64,000 nucleotides of DNA from Lepidodermella squamata (taxonomy: Eukaryota; Gastrotricha): the NCBI GenBank assembly GCA_047495785.1, contig JBLDXI010000001.1, positions 558,001 to 622,000 on the forward strand, read 5' to 3'. The notes beneath the pieces were generated by a model that saw only the letters and a program-made list of their open reading frames with translations, ran no database searches and was not told where the DNA came from. This document shows, piece after piece, positions 49,205 through 60,599 of this stretch (position 1 is its first letter; the number at the start of each line of letters is the position of its first letter). The translations under genes were made by a program, and so were the position numbers.

Positions 49205-49650
49205 AAAGAAAAACGTTCGATTTCTCAAGCTGATTTTAACAATCATTGATTTTATCATTTTGAATATCATGAAAATCGTTTTGAAATGATCATACCAACA
49301 TAAACTGCGAATACAGTAAACACAAAGACAGTTTTTCACTTCAGAGACTTTTGTTCATTGATTTAGGAGTGTCAAGAGAATTGTAGAGGGGGCAATCTTG
49401 GCCTTTACGCGCGTGCTCCGAGGTCATCTGTTTAACCTAAATTTCGGAACCTTTTTATCACCGTTGGTAGAGCGAGCTATTTCCCATCCCATTCTCAATC
49501 TGCGACCCCATGTATTACGTCCTTATGAGTCCGTTATTAGACTCTTAGAGTAATTGAGATAACGTGTCGGAAGATAAAATACAAATAAATACCTAGGTAA
49601 CTCAGCAATAAACAATTGCTCTCTCGCCTATCTATTATTTAAACAAAATA
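49205..49650. other. Intergenic, 0.45 kb
   Basis: Flanking DNA of homolog 1 and the LamG-like gene. No gene or repeat recognised. Confidence 0.5.
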
Positions 49651-50687
49651 ATGGCTGGTTTTCATTTTCTCGCAGCCTGCTTTGCTATCGGTTTCATCGC
49701 ATGTTCGCCACCATGTCAAGCAGCCGATCGCCCGAATTTGCCACTGATTTCAAACTTGTATGGTTTCTGGCCACTGACCCTGAAGCATGATATTGTTGAT
49801 TTTGGCGGGAGTCACGCCATCGTGGAGCCCATTCAGCAGGGTGAACCCACAACTGGGCCCTTTCGGCCAGCCAAACACTTCTTTTTCACTAGTGTTACCA
49901 CCGAATTCGGACGAAACGAAAAGCCCTCAGACCCAAAAATAATAAATTCAACCGATTGTTCTCTTACAAAAGTCGGAGCCAAAATTGTAATCAAACAAGA
50001 AAATTATTTCAATCAAAATATCAATCAGGAAATGGATACCTATTGTTATTTGGCTTTTAATGCTAGAACTTTATTTCTAATGCCGAGTCTAATCTCATGA
50101 AGCGAGGATCACGATCACTGACTGATACGTCAGACCGATTTGTCAGAGATTTGTTAATATTTTTTGTTTCCAAATTCAGCGCTGCGGCCAGCTGAATTAT
50201 ATTAATGATAGGTACAAAAATAATTGAAATGTTCAATGAGTTTTCCATATAAGGCTTTCTACCATCAATTTTCATAGCTAATAACTCAACCGGACCCAAA
50301 CCAGGTTATACAAATCAAAACAGAGATTAAAAGCTTTGTGCAACTATTTTGTTTTTGTTTTTGTTTATTTTCCTATCATGGTTCAAAATGGTTGGAGCTT
50401 GTTATCAGTGTCGATTCAATTCGATGCACAGCTGCAGGTAATCAACATTTTTTTATAGCAACGTAAACCAACTAGTCGAAAATCATCCCATCCCGAAAGA
50501 TTTCCCATACATGGTCAAGGTTAATCAAGTTTCAACCGGGTTGTCGTTGCATAAAGGCGAATTGCCGTTTCCTCCAAACAACGCAATTGCCTGTCTTTCT
50601 GTCTACAACTCGACTTTATCTACGAACGATGTTAAAGATGTATTTGCGACTTGCCAGAAGGTCACGCAAGAATATGACGAAATGTGA
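49651..50687 (+). CDS. Probable secreted LamG/concanavalin-like domain protein (exons incomplete)
   Basis: The ATG at 49651 opens a signal peptide (FHFLAACFAIGFIACSPPCQA). Next comes NLYGFWPLTLKHDIVDFGG...TGPF, the start pattern of LamG-type domains (G.WPL...D..G...GPF). The exon runs to a stop at 50098, so a donor lies within it; I cannot place it. A downstream frame ending at 50687 contains GKL-like LHKGELPFPPNNAIACLSVYNSTLS followed by ATCQK. This matches the family's C-terminal 'IACLQVYD..LS' pattern. A possible middle exon around 50385-50405 (MVGACYH) joins in phase through a 55-base intron. The middle structure is uncertain, so the protein length is not given. It could bind glycans or matrix; that is inference. 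Confidence 0.5.
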
Positions 50688-51295
50688 AATTTCGAATAAA
50701 CTGTAAACTGCAAAATGCTTCAGCCTTAGTATTCATAGCCGGTAAATTCTTAGACGATCATCAATCCCTCAAACTGGTATCATTCCACGAGTTTTAAAAA
50801 TAAACACCACGGTTTGTACTTGATTTGTTAAGTTTGGCGGCTTGCTTTTCGTATTTTCTGGCAAATAAAAAACCTTCTGAAAATGTTTTAGTTGAGCGCG
50901 AACCTGTAAGTCGAACCTTTTTATCTATTTGCAAGGATGACCTCGTAATTTTCGAATTTTTCTGACACTTCGGCTTCGCCCTGACCTACAACAACACCAG
51001 AAGTACATGGTTTGTGTATTAATAAAACCGAGCTAAAGCTAAAAAAAAAAAGCAGCTAAAATGAATTCAAGAAGCTATTTTTAGAAGAGTATTATTAGTA
51101 TTATCGAGACGAACAGGTGCGTAGGTCGCCAGCCCTATTCGTCACACGTGCCGGCCAAGGCGCGTGCTAAAAGCTATTGTGAAACATAGACATCGCAAGA
51201 TGACAATCGCATTGTTCACCCTTTAAAGCCTCGCTGAATTTACAGAAACAGTATCACTTTCATCTCATTCACTTTTACTACATACGTTTTCAATC
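50688..51295. other. Intergenic holding a MITE fragment
   Basis: 608 bases between the LamG-like gene and homolog 2, with AATAAA signals near 50693 and the truncated inverted-repeat element at about 51025-51097. Confidence 0.5.
51025..51097. mobile_element. Truncated copy of the 2994-3113 MITE
   Basis: A 26-base exact match (starting AAGCTATTTTTAGAAGAG, 51072-51097) to 3073-3098, preceded by a diverged stretch in the same order (GAGCTAAA...AAAGC...CTAAAATGAATTC). The outer terminal repeats are missing. The left limit is approximate. Confidence 0.65.
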
Positions 51296-52728
51296 ATGGT
51301 GAAATTAAGTTTTGCCCTTCTGTCGCTTTTTTTATTCGCATCGGTCGCTTTCGCCGAGGAAACCGAAGACGCCGCTGAGATCGACAATGAATTCGAGCGC
51401 CTTTTCGTCGTCCCTGAATCTGCTGCTGATTCCGAACGCTTGGGTGTCAAGGACTACGCCAAGTATCAATGCGGCCGCCGTGGCAAGTTGACTGGCCAAG
51501 TTGAAGACGCAGCTCGTATCGAAGAAACTGAATGGGAGGGTGAGCGTGCTGACGTTGCTGGTAGCGAGCAAGCTGAAGGTGTGGTTGATAACGCTGAAGC
51601 TGAGAAAACCGAGGCTGCTGATACCGCTGATACCGAGTCCGAACGCGGTGCGATCACTGAAGGCGAAGAGGAAGTTGCCGCAGCCCATCAACATGTCGAA
51701 TCCGAGGGCGCCAGCGAGACTGATGCCGAGGATGAAGGCGAGGGTGACGCTGAAGCTGTTCGCATGGTTGGCGGTCGAGAAACCGGTAAAATTATTCGAA
51801 AATGTGTGTTTTTCTTTGATAAAATAAATCTAATTTTTGTAGATTCCGCTGAGTTTCCGTGGCACGTAGCGATTTACTTCAAGAAGAGGCAGGTCTGCAG
51901 CGGCGCCATCATCGGCAAGCGTTACGTCGTCGCCAATGCCCAATGCTTCAAGAACCGAGACCGCCGCCTCTTCAAGGTCTTCGCCGGCAAAATGTACAGC
52001 GATTTCGCTGAAGAAGGCGCTGTCGGCCCATTCACTATTGACGCCATTGCCATCCACAACAAATACAAGAGTAAGCGAGTCTTTCTGTTACTATAATTCA
52101 CCTAGATTTTACTCGTGCCGTTTTGTTTATAGCGAAAGGCGGTAAATACGAATACGACATTGCCCTGCTCAAGTTGAACAAGAACTTCCGCTACTCATCC
52201 AAGGTCTCCCCTGTCTGCCTGCCTGAGCAAGCCGAGAAGGTCACCAAGACGCGCCGTTGCTTCGTCAGCGGTTACGTCGAAGCCAAGGGTCAACTCGAGG
52301 ATGGCGAGCTTCGTGGCGCCCGCGTCTCTGTCATCACCAACAAGCAGTGCAAGAGCAAGGCCGGCAGCTGGCTGCGCGGCTCCCTCACCAAGAACCAGTT
52401 CTGCGCCGGCGGTCTCCGCTCCGACACTGGCTCCACCTGCAAGGGTGACCTTGGCAGCCCGCTCGTCTGCGAACTCGGCCGCAAGAGCAACGTCTTCATC
52501 CTGCAGGGTCTGTTCTCGTTCGGCAAGAACGACTGCTCGGCGAAGAAGAAGGTCCCGGCCGCTTACATCCGTCTGAGCAGCTACGTCACCTGGCTGAAGA
52601 AGAGCTACCGCAAGCTGCAACAGCACAAGTCTACCGTCCGCGCTGATATCGTCGAAGAGAGCGACAATGGAGACGCCGACGAACGTTTCGAGGGGGTTGA
52701 CCCTGATGTTCTTGCTGACGAAGAGTAA
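51296..52728 (+). CDS. Secreted inactive serine protease homolog with acidic repeat region (homolog 2)
   Basis: Three exons (51296-51785, 51843-52070, 52133-52728) total 1314 bases, 437 residues. It is the paralog of homolog 1, with the same intron positions. The signal peptide is FALLSLFLFASVAFA. YQCGRRGKL is followed by an acidic Glu/Ala/Asp region shorter and less repetitive than in homolog 1, then AVR/MVGG. The same two catalytic changes are present: VANAQC (His to Gln) and CKGDLGSPLVC (Ser to Leu); Asp is kept in EYDIALLKL. About 330 bases of the last exon (52221-52550) are almost identical to homolog 1, including silent positions. GC-ending codons dominate. The tail is acidic. Confidence 0.88.
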
Positions 52729-52895
52729 AAACTACTTAGCAAACTAATTAACTCATGTTTTTAACAATAATTTTAACATGTTATCTGATGTTTTAACTTG
52801 GATTTGTGTCGAAAAACAACGTGATACGAAACAATAAATCCGAATTTCATAATCGAAGTACTCTTGATATTATGCTTGATCACATGTAGTAAGTC
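52729..52895. other. 3' flank of homolog 2
   Basis: AT-rich, with AATAAA at about 52832. Nothing else seen. Confidence 0.5.
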
Positions 52896-53156
52896 ATGAC
52901 AACATTTGGACTGTACAGTCGCCAAAGGCTTGGTAATCTTAAGAAACACAGTTCAATTTTTGCGTATTTTGCTCATTTTTTGAGAGATAAGTTTCGCTCC
53001 AAAATTGATAGCCTTTGTCTTCCTTGCTTGGCAGTTCACATAGCTATCATTTCAACCTTAGTTATAATGCTATCAACCTTTTTAGCAGAAGTCACTCGCT
53101 TTGTGTTCGCCCGCTTTGAAGGTCGATCGCCATACCCAGTTCCGAACCCAAAATAA
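52896..53156 (+). CDS. Possible small membrane protein
   Basis: An 86-residue frame from an ATG: a basic N-terminal half (GLYSRQRLGNLKKHSS) then a hydrophobic segment (LAVHIAIISTLVIMLSTFLA) and a Pro-rich end (SPYPVPNPK). AAAATAAAATGGAATAA directly after the stop provides polyadenylation signals. The composition fits a single-pass membrane or mitochondrial inner-membrane protein, but I recognise no family. It could be chance. Confidence 0.4.
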   Translation: MTTFGLYSRQRLGNLKKHSSIFAYFAHFLRDKFRSKIDSLCLPCLAVHIAIISTLVIMLSTFLAEVTRFVFARFEGRSPYPVPNPK

Positions 53157-53484
53157 AATGGAATAAGCCCAACACTCACGTCCCATCGATCTCTTTTACA
53201 GTTGTCTATCGAGATATCGCCCTGTGAGTATCTTCAAGGTCTAACTGCAAAGGTGCTATTTTTCTCGATAATCCACCTTAAACAACTTGAAACAACACCG
53301 CTTGTGAATTATAAAGCTCAGTTTATTGCAATAAATTGCGAATCAAATGGTAATTAGCTATAATATAGACCGGTGAGGTGCATTCCATTATTGTTGAGCT
53401 TTGGTGACGGATAAAATGAACAAGTACAGTCATGCATTGAGCCGAAAAAAAACAAAAGAGCGTGGAAAACTTGAGCGATGCAGA
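53157..53484. other. Intergenic, convergent region before HAUS6
   Basis: Between the small frame and the 3' end of the minus-strand HAUS6. No gene recognised. Confidence 0.5.
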
Positions 53485-55401
53485 TCACCGAGAAAAATCA
53501 CCAAGATCAATGAGCAAATCACCGTTATCATCATCGACTTTTTCATCCGTGTTCTCGTCATAGTCAATATTCAGCGACATTTGCTTACGCGCTGGAGCTT
53601 GTTTCGCAATACCACTCGATACAAGCGGCGTCATAGGAACGAGATCAAGATCCTGCGGGCCACCACTCAAATCCAGCAAACCAGCCCCGAGTTGCTTTTT
53701 GCTTCGGGCGGGTAGCACATTTGCAGGAGTGGCAACTGCATCTTTTGAGACGTTTTTCGAGAAAAATGCCGGCGATAAGCCATCGCCGGGTGCGTCAAAC
53801 ATATTGCTGCTGTTATTTCCATGGTTTTGGGAATTATTCGCAGAAAGCGAAGATATAGTCGCAGGTAAACGATAAGCTGTTTCATCAAGCATACGAGAAA
53901 CGCGCTTCTGGAACATTTCATTGATTTGAACTGCGCCTTGCCTAAAAAAATTGAACATTAACCAAATAAATCAATGAATTATCTATGAATTGTCTCACTT
54001 GAATTCTTTTAGCTGCGAGATCATCTGCTTTAGATAGCGGCTATCACCAGGCAACGGATTGACTAGAGAATCAGCAATTGCGTTGTAATCGCTGCCAGGT
54101 CCAACCATTGCTGCCATTTGTTCGGAATAGAGATCCAGGGCCAGCGTGGCGAAGCGAATTACAGCGACAAGATTCAACCGGCCCCGGTCATAAAGATCAA
54201 TCGGCTTAATCCTAACCATTTTCGACGATATGTTGTTCTCCCCGTCTTCATCATCGTCTTCATTGTCGTCAAGAGGCCCGCTGGACAGTGCCATTTCTTC
54301 GAGGCGATGGACCAAAATATCGGGCAGACGAATTGTAATCTGCGACCCCTCGACCTTCCACACCGAATCGCCGTCCGCACCACCCCGGTCGGCTAGACAG
54401 TCTGATAGCAACTGGATGATCGTCCGGCCATTCGACCACATTTCCTCGATACGACGCCAGTATTTTCGAACGCGCTCGGCTACAGCGCGCTGGGCCATGC
54501 GACCGCCAGCTGCACTCGAACCAGGCGTTCCCATGTTCAGAGCCGGGCCGGAGTGAATGGATCGGTAACGGCGAGACCAATGGCCAAGCCCGGCGAGCCG
54601 CGCACCATCCTGCGCCGCGTTTTCCAGCTCGCCTTTCAAACTTTCCTCCGCACCCTTATCGGCTCGAAGTGCAGATCGATACGCATGGATGAACCGCCTT
54701 AATGAGAAAAAAATCAGAGGTCAAGTTTCAATCAAGAAAATCGCATATTACTCAGCAGATTCGCCCCATTTCATCTGCTCCTCGTGAAGCTGTTTCAGCT
54801 CCTGCACGAATAAGGAACGCTCAGCCACAACTAGGCCGTGGCTCATTGCTAGGAAAGTCTGAAGGTTTATCGGAGATTCTTTGGTTAGCACGTTGAAAGC
54901 GGGTGCTTTGAGCAACTGGTACGGCTTGATGCCCAACTCGCGGACAGAAACTCGCGCGAGAACCAATCGCGAAAATGCGAACATCAAGTAGTAGAACTTG
55001 TCGCCGCCAGGGGACATAAAAAGCGATGGAACGATTCGAGGCAGCGGCGTGGCGAGGTCGTCATTTTCAGCCGAAGCCGCCAGTTCGGCCAACCAATTGG
55101 TCGAAACTTTGCGGAATTCAGCCTCTGCACGTTTATCGCCAACAGGCCAACAGTGGCGGAAAGCTTCATCGGCAGCTGTTTTGTCCAGGCGTTGAAAAAG
55201 AAAATGAGTCACGAACTGGAAAGCTCGTTGATTCGGCATTACGAACATGTCTCTGAAATCGAACAATAGAAATGCAAAAACATCGGCGATTTAATTGCAG
55301 TGAACAAACTTGTTGAAAGTGACATAATGCTTCGCTGACATGGTGTGAGGATCGAAATCCAGAAGCAGCAGGTTGTCGAGAAACGCTTGCTTTATATCCA
55401 T
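53485..55401 (-). CDS. HAUS6: HAUS augmin-like complex subunit 6
   Basis: Augmin recruits gamma-tubulin to spindle microtubules for branching nucleation. The start at 55401 gives MDIKQAFLDNLLLLDFDP. Exon 1 ends at 55310 and exon 2 starts at 55252, giving KDMFVMPNQRAFQFVTHFLFQRLD...FRHCWPVGDKRAEAEFRK...VPSLFMSPGGDKFYYLMFAFSR. These match the HAUS6 N-terminal signature (human 'NKPNKKAFEIVMHFLFSRLD', 'FCWPPYDKKQEAEFRK', 'PSLFLSPGG'). Exons at 54639 and 53958 continue in phase through ERFIHAYRSALRADKG and KQGAVQINEM. The C-terminal half is diverged and Ser/Asn-rich; the total is about 570 residues, shorter than human. An acceptor-like TTGTTACCTAG lies 14 bases before the ATG. Confidence 0.85.
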
Positions 55402-55678
55402 GTTCAAAATTCTAGGTAACAAAAAACCACCATGAAATTCATCATCTTTCTTTCATTATCGCTTTTTCGTAGAAACGGAGAATTTCTGATCTGAAGTAAT
55501 ATTATTTTTTGTGTCAAAGCAGTCGTCAAAAGTTTACAACAAGCTGCACATCAAAATAGCATTAGGATGTGGCTGACGTCCATCATTTAATAAGGAGGTG
55601 GCCAGTGTACAGGCATACACACAACGATCATGGAATGAAGAGCAAGAACAGAGCTTACAAGCACGCACGCACGGTAAA

Positions 55679-56488
55679 TCAACTGTATGGCATTGCTTGA
55701 GCTCGATGGTTCGCAGCACCTTGATTGTGATGTTGGTTGTGATAACCACCCCCTCCACCGCCGCCATCGCGATTGTGGTGGCCCTGGTGATGATGATGCC
55801 CGTGGTGCTGGTTATAACCGTGGTAGTGACCACCACCGTGGTGACCGTGACCACCAGGCGGGTATTCCGACCCAGGACTTTGGACCGGGGAGGTGTACGA
55901 GGGCGGGCTATTCGCAATCCGATCATTCCCACCACCGCCGCCGTGGCCCGATCCGTGGATCGATTCGACGTTTCTACGGTATTCCCACTGCAGCATAACC
56001 GGAAGGGCGAGAGCGCGTTGAGCAGCCTCGCGCAGCCTGTCGGCAGAGCGTCGCGTGTCCTCAGCGTGCCAGACCGACAGCACATCATGGGCTTTTTTCG
56101 TCGTAACTCCGATGCCGCAGATGAAATTGCCACTTTCGTCGTCACCCGCGATCGATTGCGACAACTGCTCGCCGATTAGCGCTAGCAGGAGGTTTTCCCA
56201 ACAGCGCGATGACAAGGCTTTTGGGATTCTGGCAAGTAAACGGCCACCTGAATGATTGACCGGGTCTTCCCACATCGGCGATACTCCGGACCGGAAAACG
56301 TAGTACGACGAATTGAGCTGCAGGTCCGAAGGTCGAATCAGATGGCAGTAGTAAGACCAAAACTGCTCTACGGTAGAAAATTCTCCCAGATCTTGAACTC
56401 GGCCTAAAAATTGGTCGGCGTACTGGTGACCGCCATCAAGAGGCGGCGCGTACCAGTAAGTATATGAGCGACCAAGTTGGTTCGGCAT
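55679..56488 (-). CDS. EIF4E2: eIF4E2/4EHP-like cap-binding protein with His/Gly-rich tail
   Basis: Cap-binding translational repressor of the 4EHP class. The 269-residue frame starts at MPNQLGRSYTYWYAPP, at the very beginning of the conserved core, so a short upstream exon may be missing. Family motifs: TVEQFWSYYCHLIRPSDL, GVSPMWEDPVNHSGGR, SSRCWENLLLALIGEQL. The cap-stacking Trp in MWED is kept; the other cap-stacking position (Tyr in human 4EHP, Trp in eIF4E) appears to be Phe (DQFLGRV). About 80 C-terminal residues are extremely rich in His, Gly and Asn, absent from human 4EHP. No intron inside the core. An acceptor-like AAGCTAG precedes the ATG by 14 bases. Confidence 0.85.
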   Translation of the reverse strand: MPNQLGRSYTYWYAPPLDGGHQYADQFLGRVQDLGEFSTVEQFWSYYCHLIRPSDLQLNSSYYVFRSGVSPMWEDPVNHSGGRLLARIPKALSSRCWENLLLALIGEQLSQSIAGDDESGNFICGIGVTTKKAHDVLSVWHAEDTRRSADRLREAAQRALALPVMLQWEYRRNVESIHGSGHGGGGGNDRIANSPPSYTSPVQSPGSEYPPGGHGHHGGGHYHGYNQHHGHHHHQGHHNRDGGGGGGGYHNQHHNQGAANHRAQAMPYS

Positions 56489-56832
56489 TTCGAACAGAAT
56501 CTAGCTTATAATTATTTAATAAAATTTAAATATCTAAAAAAACACAGGAAATTTAAAATAACGATTGACTAGCGATTTTGTCATTTCATTCCACCTGCTG
56601 CATAGTGATTTATAGTGCACAAGATCACTACGACAACGCCTGTTATTGTAGATTTGAAGCTGCAGGTAATAAGATCAAGCATCCTTTCAAACGAGATTTA
56701 CCGATGGAACTGCATTTGATATAAAATACGATTATTACGAATAAGACAAATTGATCAGTCTAATAGCAACCGTAGAAGAAATTAATTCATGATAAGTGTA
56801 CGGTTACTTAAAATCTCATTAAAGCGACTTCA
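56489..56832. other. Intergenic between the 4EHP-like gene and C2CD5
   Basis: 344 bases of AT-rich DNA between two minus-strand genes. No gene seen. Confidence 0.5.
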
Positions 56833-59221
56833 TCATTCTGTTACAGGTACAGGAACTAAAACCGGAGAAGCGTTTACAACGGCGGCATCCCCGCTGACAA
56901 CGACAATAGACTGCTTTTCGGCAGCCTGACACAAGTCAATGTGGACTGAAAGCACAGCAGTAGCGCCAAAAAGAGCTGCAAACGCACGAAGAAGTTCGAG
57001 AGACTCGGACACGACCACGTTCAAATCATCGCATTCACGCACAACGGTGATGCAAACGCGGAACAAGTGGCGCTTAGTCGCGTAACTAGGTTGTAATGAC
57101 GGTAGTACAGTTGAGATCGTTCGAGCAGATGAAGATGGGGTTGCCGGCGTTGACGGGGCCAGGGCTCCGCCTATTGATTGCGAGAGAAGCGAAGACGAAG
57201 ATTGATGGTGATGCATGTTAGCGAGTGACGGCGACGGTTGAGATCCAAGAGCAGCGCCAGTCAACAGCCAATGCGCTTCATCGCCGGAAGTTATCAAGCG
57301 CAGTTTGATTGCGGACAGCGCGCTGATTCTTGCTTTTCGACACCGAAATCGAGCGAGTTGCAGCAAGCGTTCAGGCCAAGTTATCGGTGATTGTGTCGAT
57401 GGAATGCGGTATATTAACGCAAAGCTGCTCAGGTGACTAGGCGCCAGAGTGAATGTCGAGGTAGTTGTGGTTGGCGAGGGCGTTGAGATCTAAACAATAG
57501 TAAAACATAAAATTCAAGAACGACGTCTCATTTATAAGAAATACCGGTAGATTGACCGGAGTGTTATTAGGCGAATCCGGTGAAGACGGGGTTACACCCG
57601 CTGGAGGAGGTAAAACTTTGAGTAGCACCCCTGTTCCAGTTCCAGTAAGTACTATCAACTCCTCACTGATAGTCAATTGAATATCGAGGTTAAATATCGA
57701 GTTCCAACCACCAATACGCATTTTAGAGATTATGTCTCGGTATAATTCGTGCTCCAGATACGGCAGGGCGTCACTGACTTCTTTTGCCGAGAATTCTATC
57801 GAAATGTCACGCCGTCGCTGTCGCGAAACACAAGCGCGTAACAAGCCGGTACTAACAGAAAGATTCAGGTCCGTCGGGGGATCGATAGAACACAGCAACA
57901 TTTGAGGTACCCAACCAGTTGAGCACTCAGAGCGTTGACAGCGCACCAAGCCGGGAAGGCCAGCGTCGTGCGGCACGTGGAATTGATGGCAAGGCGGGAT
58001 ACCGGATCCATCTGGGGAAACACCTCCATCCATAGCGCGATGATTTTCCATCGAGATAAGTTTTTCTCTTTCCATCGCTTGCCGATCGAGTGATTTGGTT
58101 AATGCGCTGTTCCGATTTCGTGAATATGTCGAATAGCTGCCCACTGCCCCACGGCCTAACGAAGCAGTGGTAGCACACGCCGATACGACTATTAGCTCGC
58201 GGAAAATAGAAATTTGCTCGCGATAACCGATGGCAGCATCGTAGCCGGATGCTTCAAGCTGCATTTTCAGTTCCTGTTTAAGTTCGGAGAACCATCTTCG
58301 ATACATTTCAGCTGTCCTGTTATCATTTGCGATTCGAACAGCCCTTGCTGTTACCATACCACCGGTGTGTGTAATTACGCCTGGCGGATATGATGACAGA
58401 GTAAAGAATGGGCTATCAGGAGACATGGATAAGTGATTTTGGGGCGATGAGTTCATCATCACGCCAGGAGGTACCGCAACACTGCCTTGATCAAGCCAAA
58501 CGGCCGTTCCAATTGCCCTTGCAATTAATCCGCCGACCCCATCAGCTTCAACAATCTGGCGATAACCAATAACTGCATTGCCACCGAGATCAGCAGCACG
58601 CGACGCTACTCTTTGTTGAAGTTCAATAGCTAACCTGGCTATTATTAGTTGCCTGGCATCATCAGAAGCTCGAGCACTCCGCAGCTTGTCACGCCACTCT
58701 GTTTCCGGATCCGCTTCGACCAATACGTCATCGACAACGCCAAATAGCTGCAAAATGCGCGGTGATATCGGAGGTATAGGTGTGTTTAACACACACAGGC
58801 TGTGTGGTCGCGATATATGGGAGAGAATTTCTATTTTTACAATAAGATGTATCTCGCCTCTAATACCATGGACTGGATCTAGCAATGGAAGCCAGCCATC
58901 CATTCGATAAGGATATCCGACGTTTAATAGATTAACCAAGTTGAATAAAACACCTCCGATGGCATCGTTAGCCGAATAAGCTTCATGATCCATCAGCCTC
59001 ACTTGTAGAGGCTCGTCGTACAGTGTTTTCTCATCAATTTCAAATCGAAATATTTCTTCGCGCCATACTGGACTTGTAGATCGGCGACAAACCGCAGTTT
59101 TAAACTCGTTTTCACCCAAGCGAATTAAAGCGAACGCATCCAGCAGCTCGCCTTTATTCTCAACCGGAGAAATATCGCGCGCTTCAACCACTTTGACAAT
59201 GACGGTAACTTTTTGATTCAT
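56833..59221 (-). CDS. C2CD5: C2 domain-containing protein 5
   Basis: C2CD5 (CDP138) is a calcium- and lipid-binding protein that promotes insulin-stimulated GLUT4 vesicle fusion in mammals. Two exons (59221-57545 and 57489-56833) join in phase to give 777 residues; human has about 1000. Without this intron the first frame would stop at 57434. The N-terminal C2 domain (residues 1-130) reads EARDISPVENKGELLDAFALI and LMDHEAYSANDAIG. Relative to human some calcium-ligand Asp appear as Glu. Next is the YbjQ-like region with TEWRDKLRSARASDDARQ and GNAVIGYRQIVEADGVGGL, then LTGTGTGVLLKVLPPP. The last exon holds a second conserved block ending in FGATAVLSVHID. An acceptor-like TTTTCTTTAG lies 3 bases before the ATG. 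Confidence 0.9.
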
Positions 59222-59600
59222 TGCCTAAAGAAAAGGAACAAATGAAATTTAAAGTTTATCCTCAAATGGCGTAACAAGCTACAAAGCAGTCATCCTGAAG
59301 ATTGTGTCTGACATTTCAGCCTTTTAGCGTAACAACAAGCAGTTTAAATCGCATACTCAAAAATTTTGATAATTTTTCAGAAGAAAAGTCAGAAGAATCT
59401 TTAATTCGATTATTTCTTTCAAGCAAGACTGATCAGCGTTTAAATCTCTCTTATCATGGGGAATTTCGGTGATCGGATATCGGATGCGTAGGGGACTAAC
59501 GACTAACCGACAATGATATCGCAAGAAACGGAACATCTAGTCGCGACTGTGTCGGACAATTTCAGACTGATCACTGATCCGTGATCCGATTGCCAAGTTT
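59222..59600. other. Intergenic upstream of C2CD5
   Basis: AT-rich, up to the LINE fragment. No gene recognised. Confidence 0.5.
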
Positions 59601-60038
59601 CATCATCATCATCATCATTTTATTGTTTTCCTTCTGATTGCACCATTTTTTTTTTAATTTTATAAAAGAATAACAGTATTTAGGAATGGATTTATAAATG
59701 GGCAAAAAGAGGATCGAGCGCAGAAGTAAGGCGACCGTACACAGCATATAAGAATGTTTATATAGGATGATGCGCGCAAGGCACGCATACATTAGATAAG
59801 GTGATTAAAATAATAATTAGTTTTATTTAACTAAGGCCAAATTTGTAAGGACAGGCCATTCTTCCAATATAAATTTTTTGCACGAGTTAACAAAAAGATT
59901 TATCGAAGTAATGTTAGTGATAGAGGCAGGTAGAAGGTTCCATAATTTGGCAGTTCTAATAGCAAAGCTAAAGCATTTGGGACTAATGCAACCGGACTTG
60001 AGTGTGATAAAAAAATGACTGGACCGGTTCATAACCAT
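59601..60038 (-). mobile_element. 5'-truncated non-LTR retrotransposon (LINE) 3' end
   Basis: The minus-strand frame 60038-59823 encodes the conserved C-terminal end of LINE reverse transcriptase proteins (FSFAIRTAKLWNLLPASITNITSINLFVNSCKKFIL), resembling the 'R.A..WN.LP..I....S...FK..L' pattern of CR1/Jockey-type elements. A 3' UTR of about 200 bases follows, ending in a simple ATG/CAT repeat at 59601-59617, the tail typical of such insertions. The reverse transcriptase and endonuclease domains are missing. The frame is interrupted upstream. Confidence 0.8.
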
Positions 60039-60599
60039 ATCACGTTACCGATTACGGCTTGACAAACTGGTAACAACCTGGCAGAGCAAAACAAAACCGC
60101 GGCCCGGCTGAAAACCTCTCATTGATTCGCCGGGCTGGTATCAGGTTTTTTGCAGGAAACACAACTACACACATTTTTTTATACAAACTTTTAAATCTCG
60201 CCAAAAACCATAATAAAAGTGTTTACTGTAATTATTTGTTTATGTTGGCATTGACGACGTATTGTAGCTTGCTCAGTTCTTTCAGATTTTCCAGCCATGC
60301 CGGGTGTATCGATTGAATCATCGAGGCCACTATAATTCGATTTTCCATTGTGGTATGCGCTCAATTTAGTATGCACTATCTCAATAATGCTATTGATTTT
60401 ATTTACAGCCTTTTGCCTTACCTCTCAGCTTAAGCGCGTCAGTTTGTGCGTTATGCAGTGTTGGGGTTTGATTTATACTTGTACGCATGTATCTTCCGTT
60501 TGCGACTTGACGCAATGCCCATGTGACTTCAAAAGCTATATGCTCTGATGACAAATCTCAAGGGAACGAAGTCGCCACGCTGAAAAGATATAAAAATAC
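60039..60599. other. Intergenic, LINE-proximal
   Basis: Possibly more degraded LINE sequence near 60040-60100. Short frames beyond have no support. Confidence 0.45.

Noticed and set aside
55598-56179. Plus-strand frame of 193 codons over the 4EHP-like gene
   Set aside because: Antisense shadow of a clearly conserved cap-binding protein.
57434-57436. In-frame TAG suggesting C2CD5 is truncated or broken
   Set aside because: It lies in another frame once the intron 57544-57490 is removed; the spliced exons stay open and conserved.
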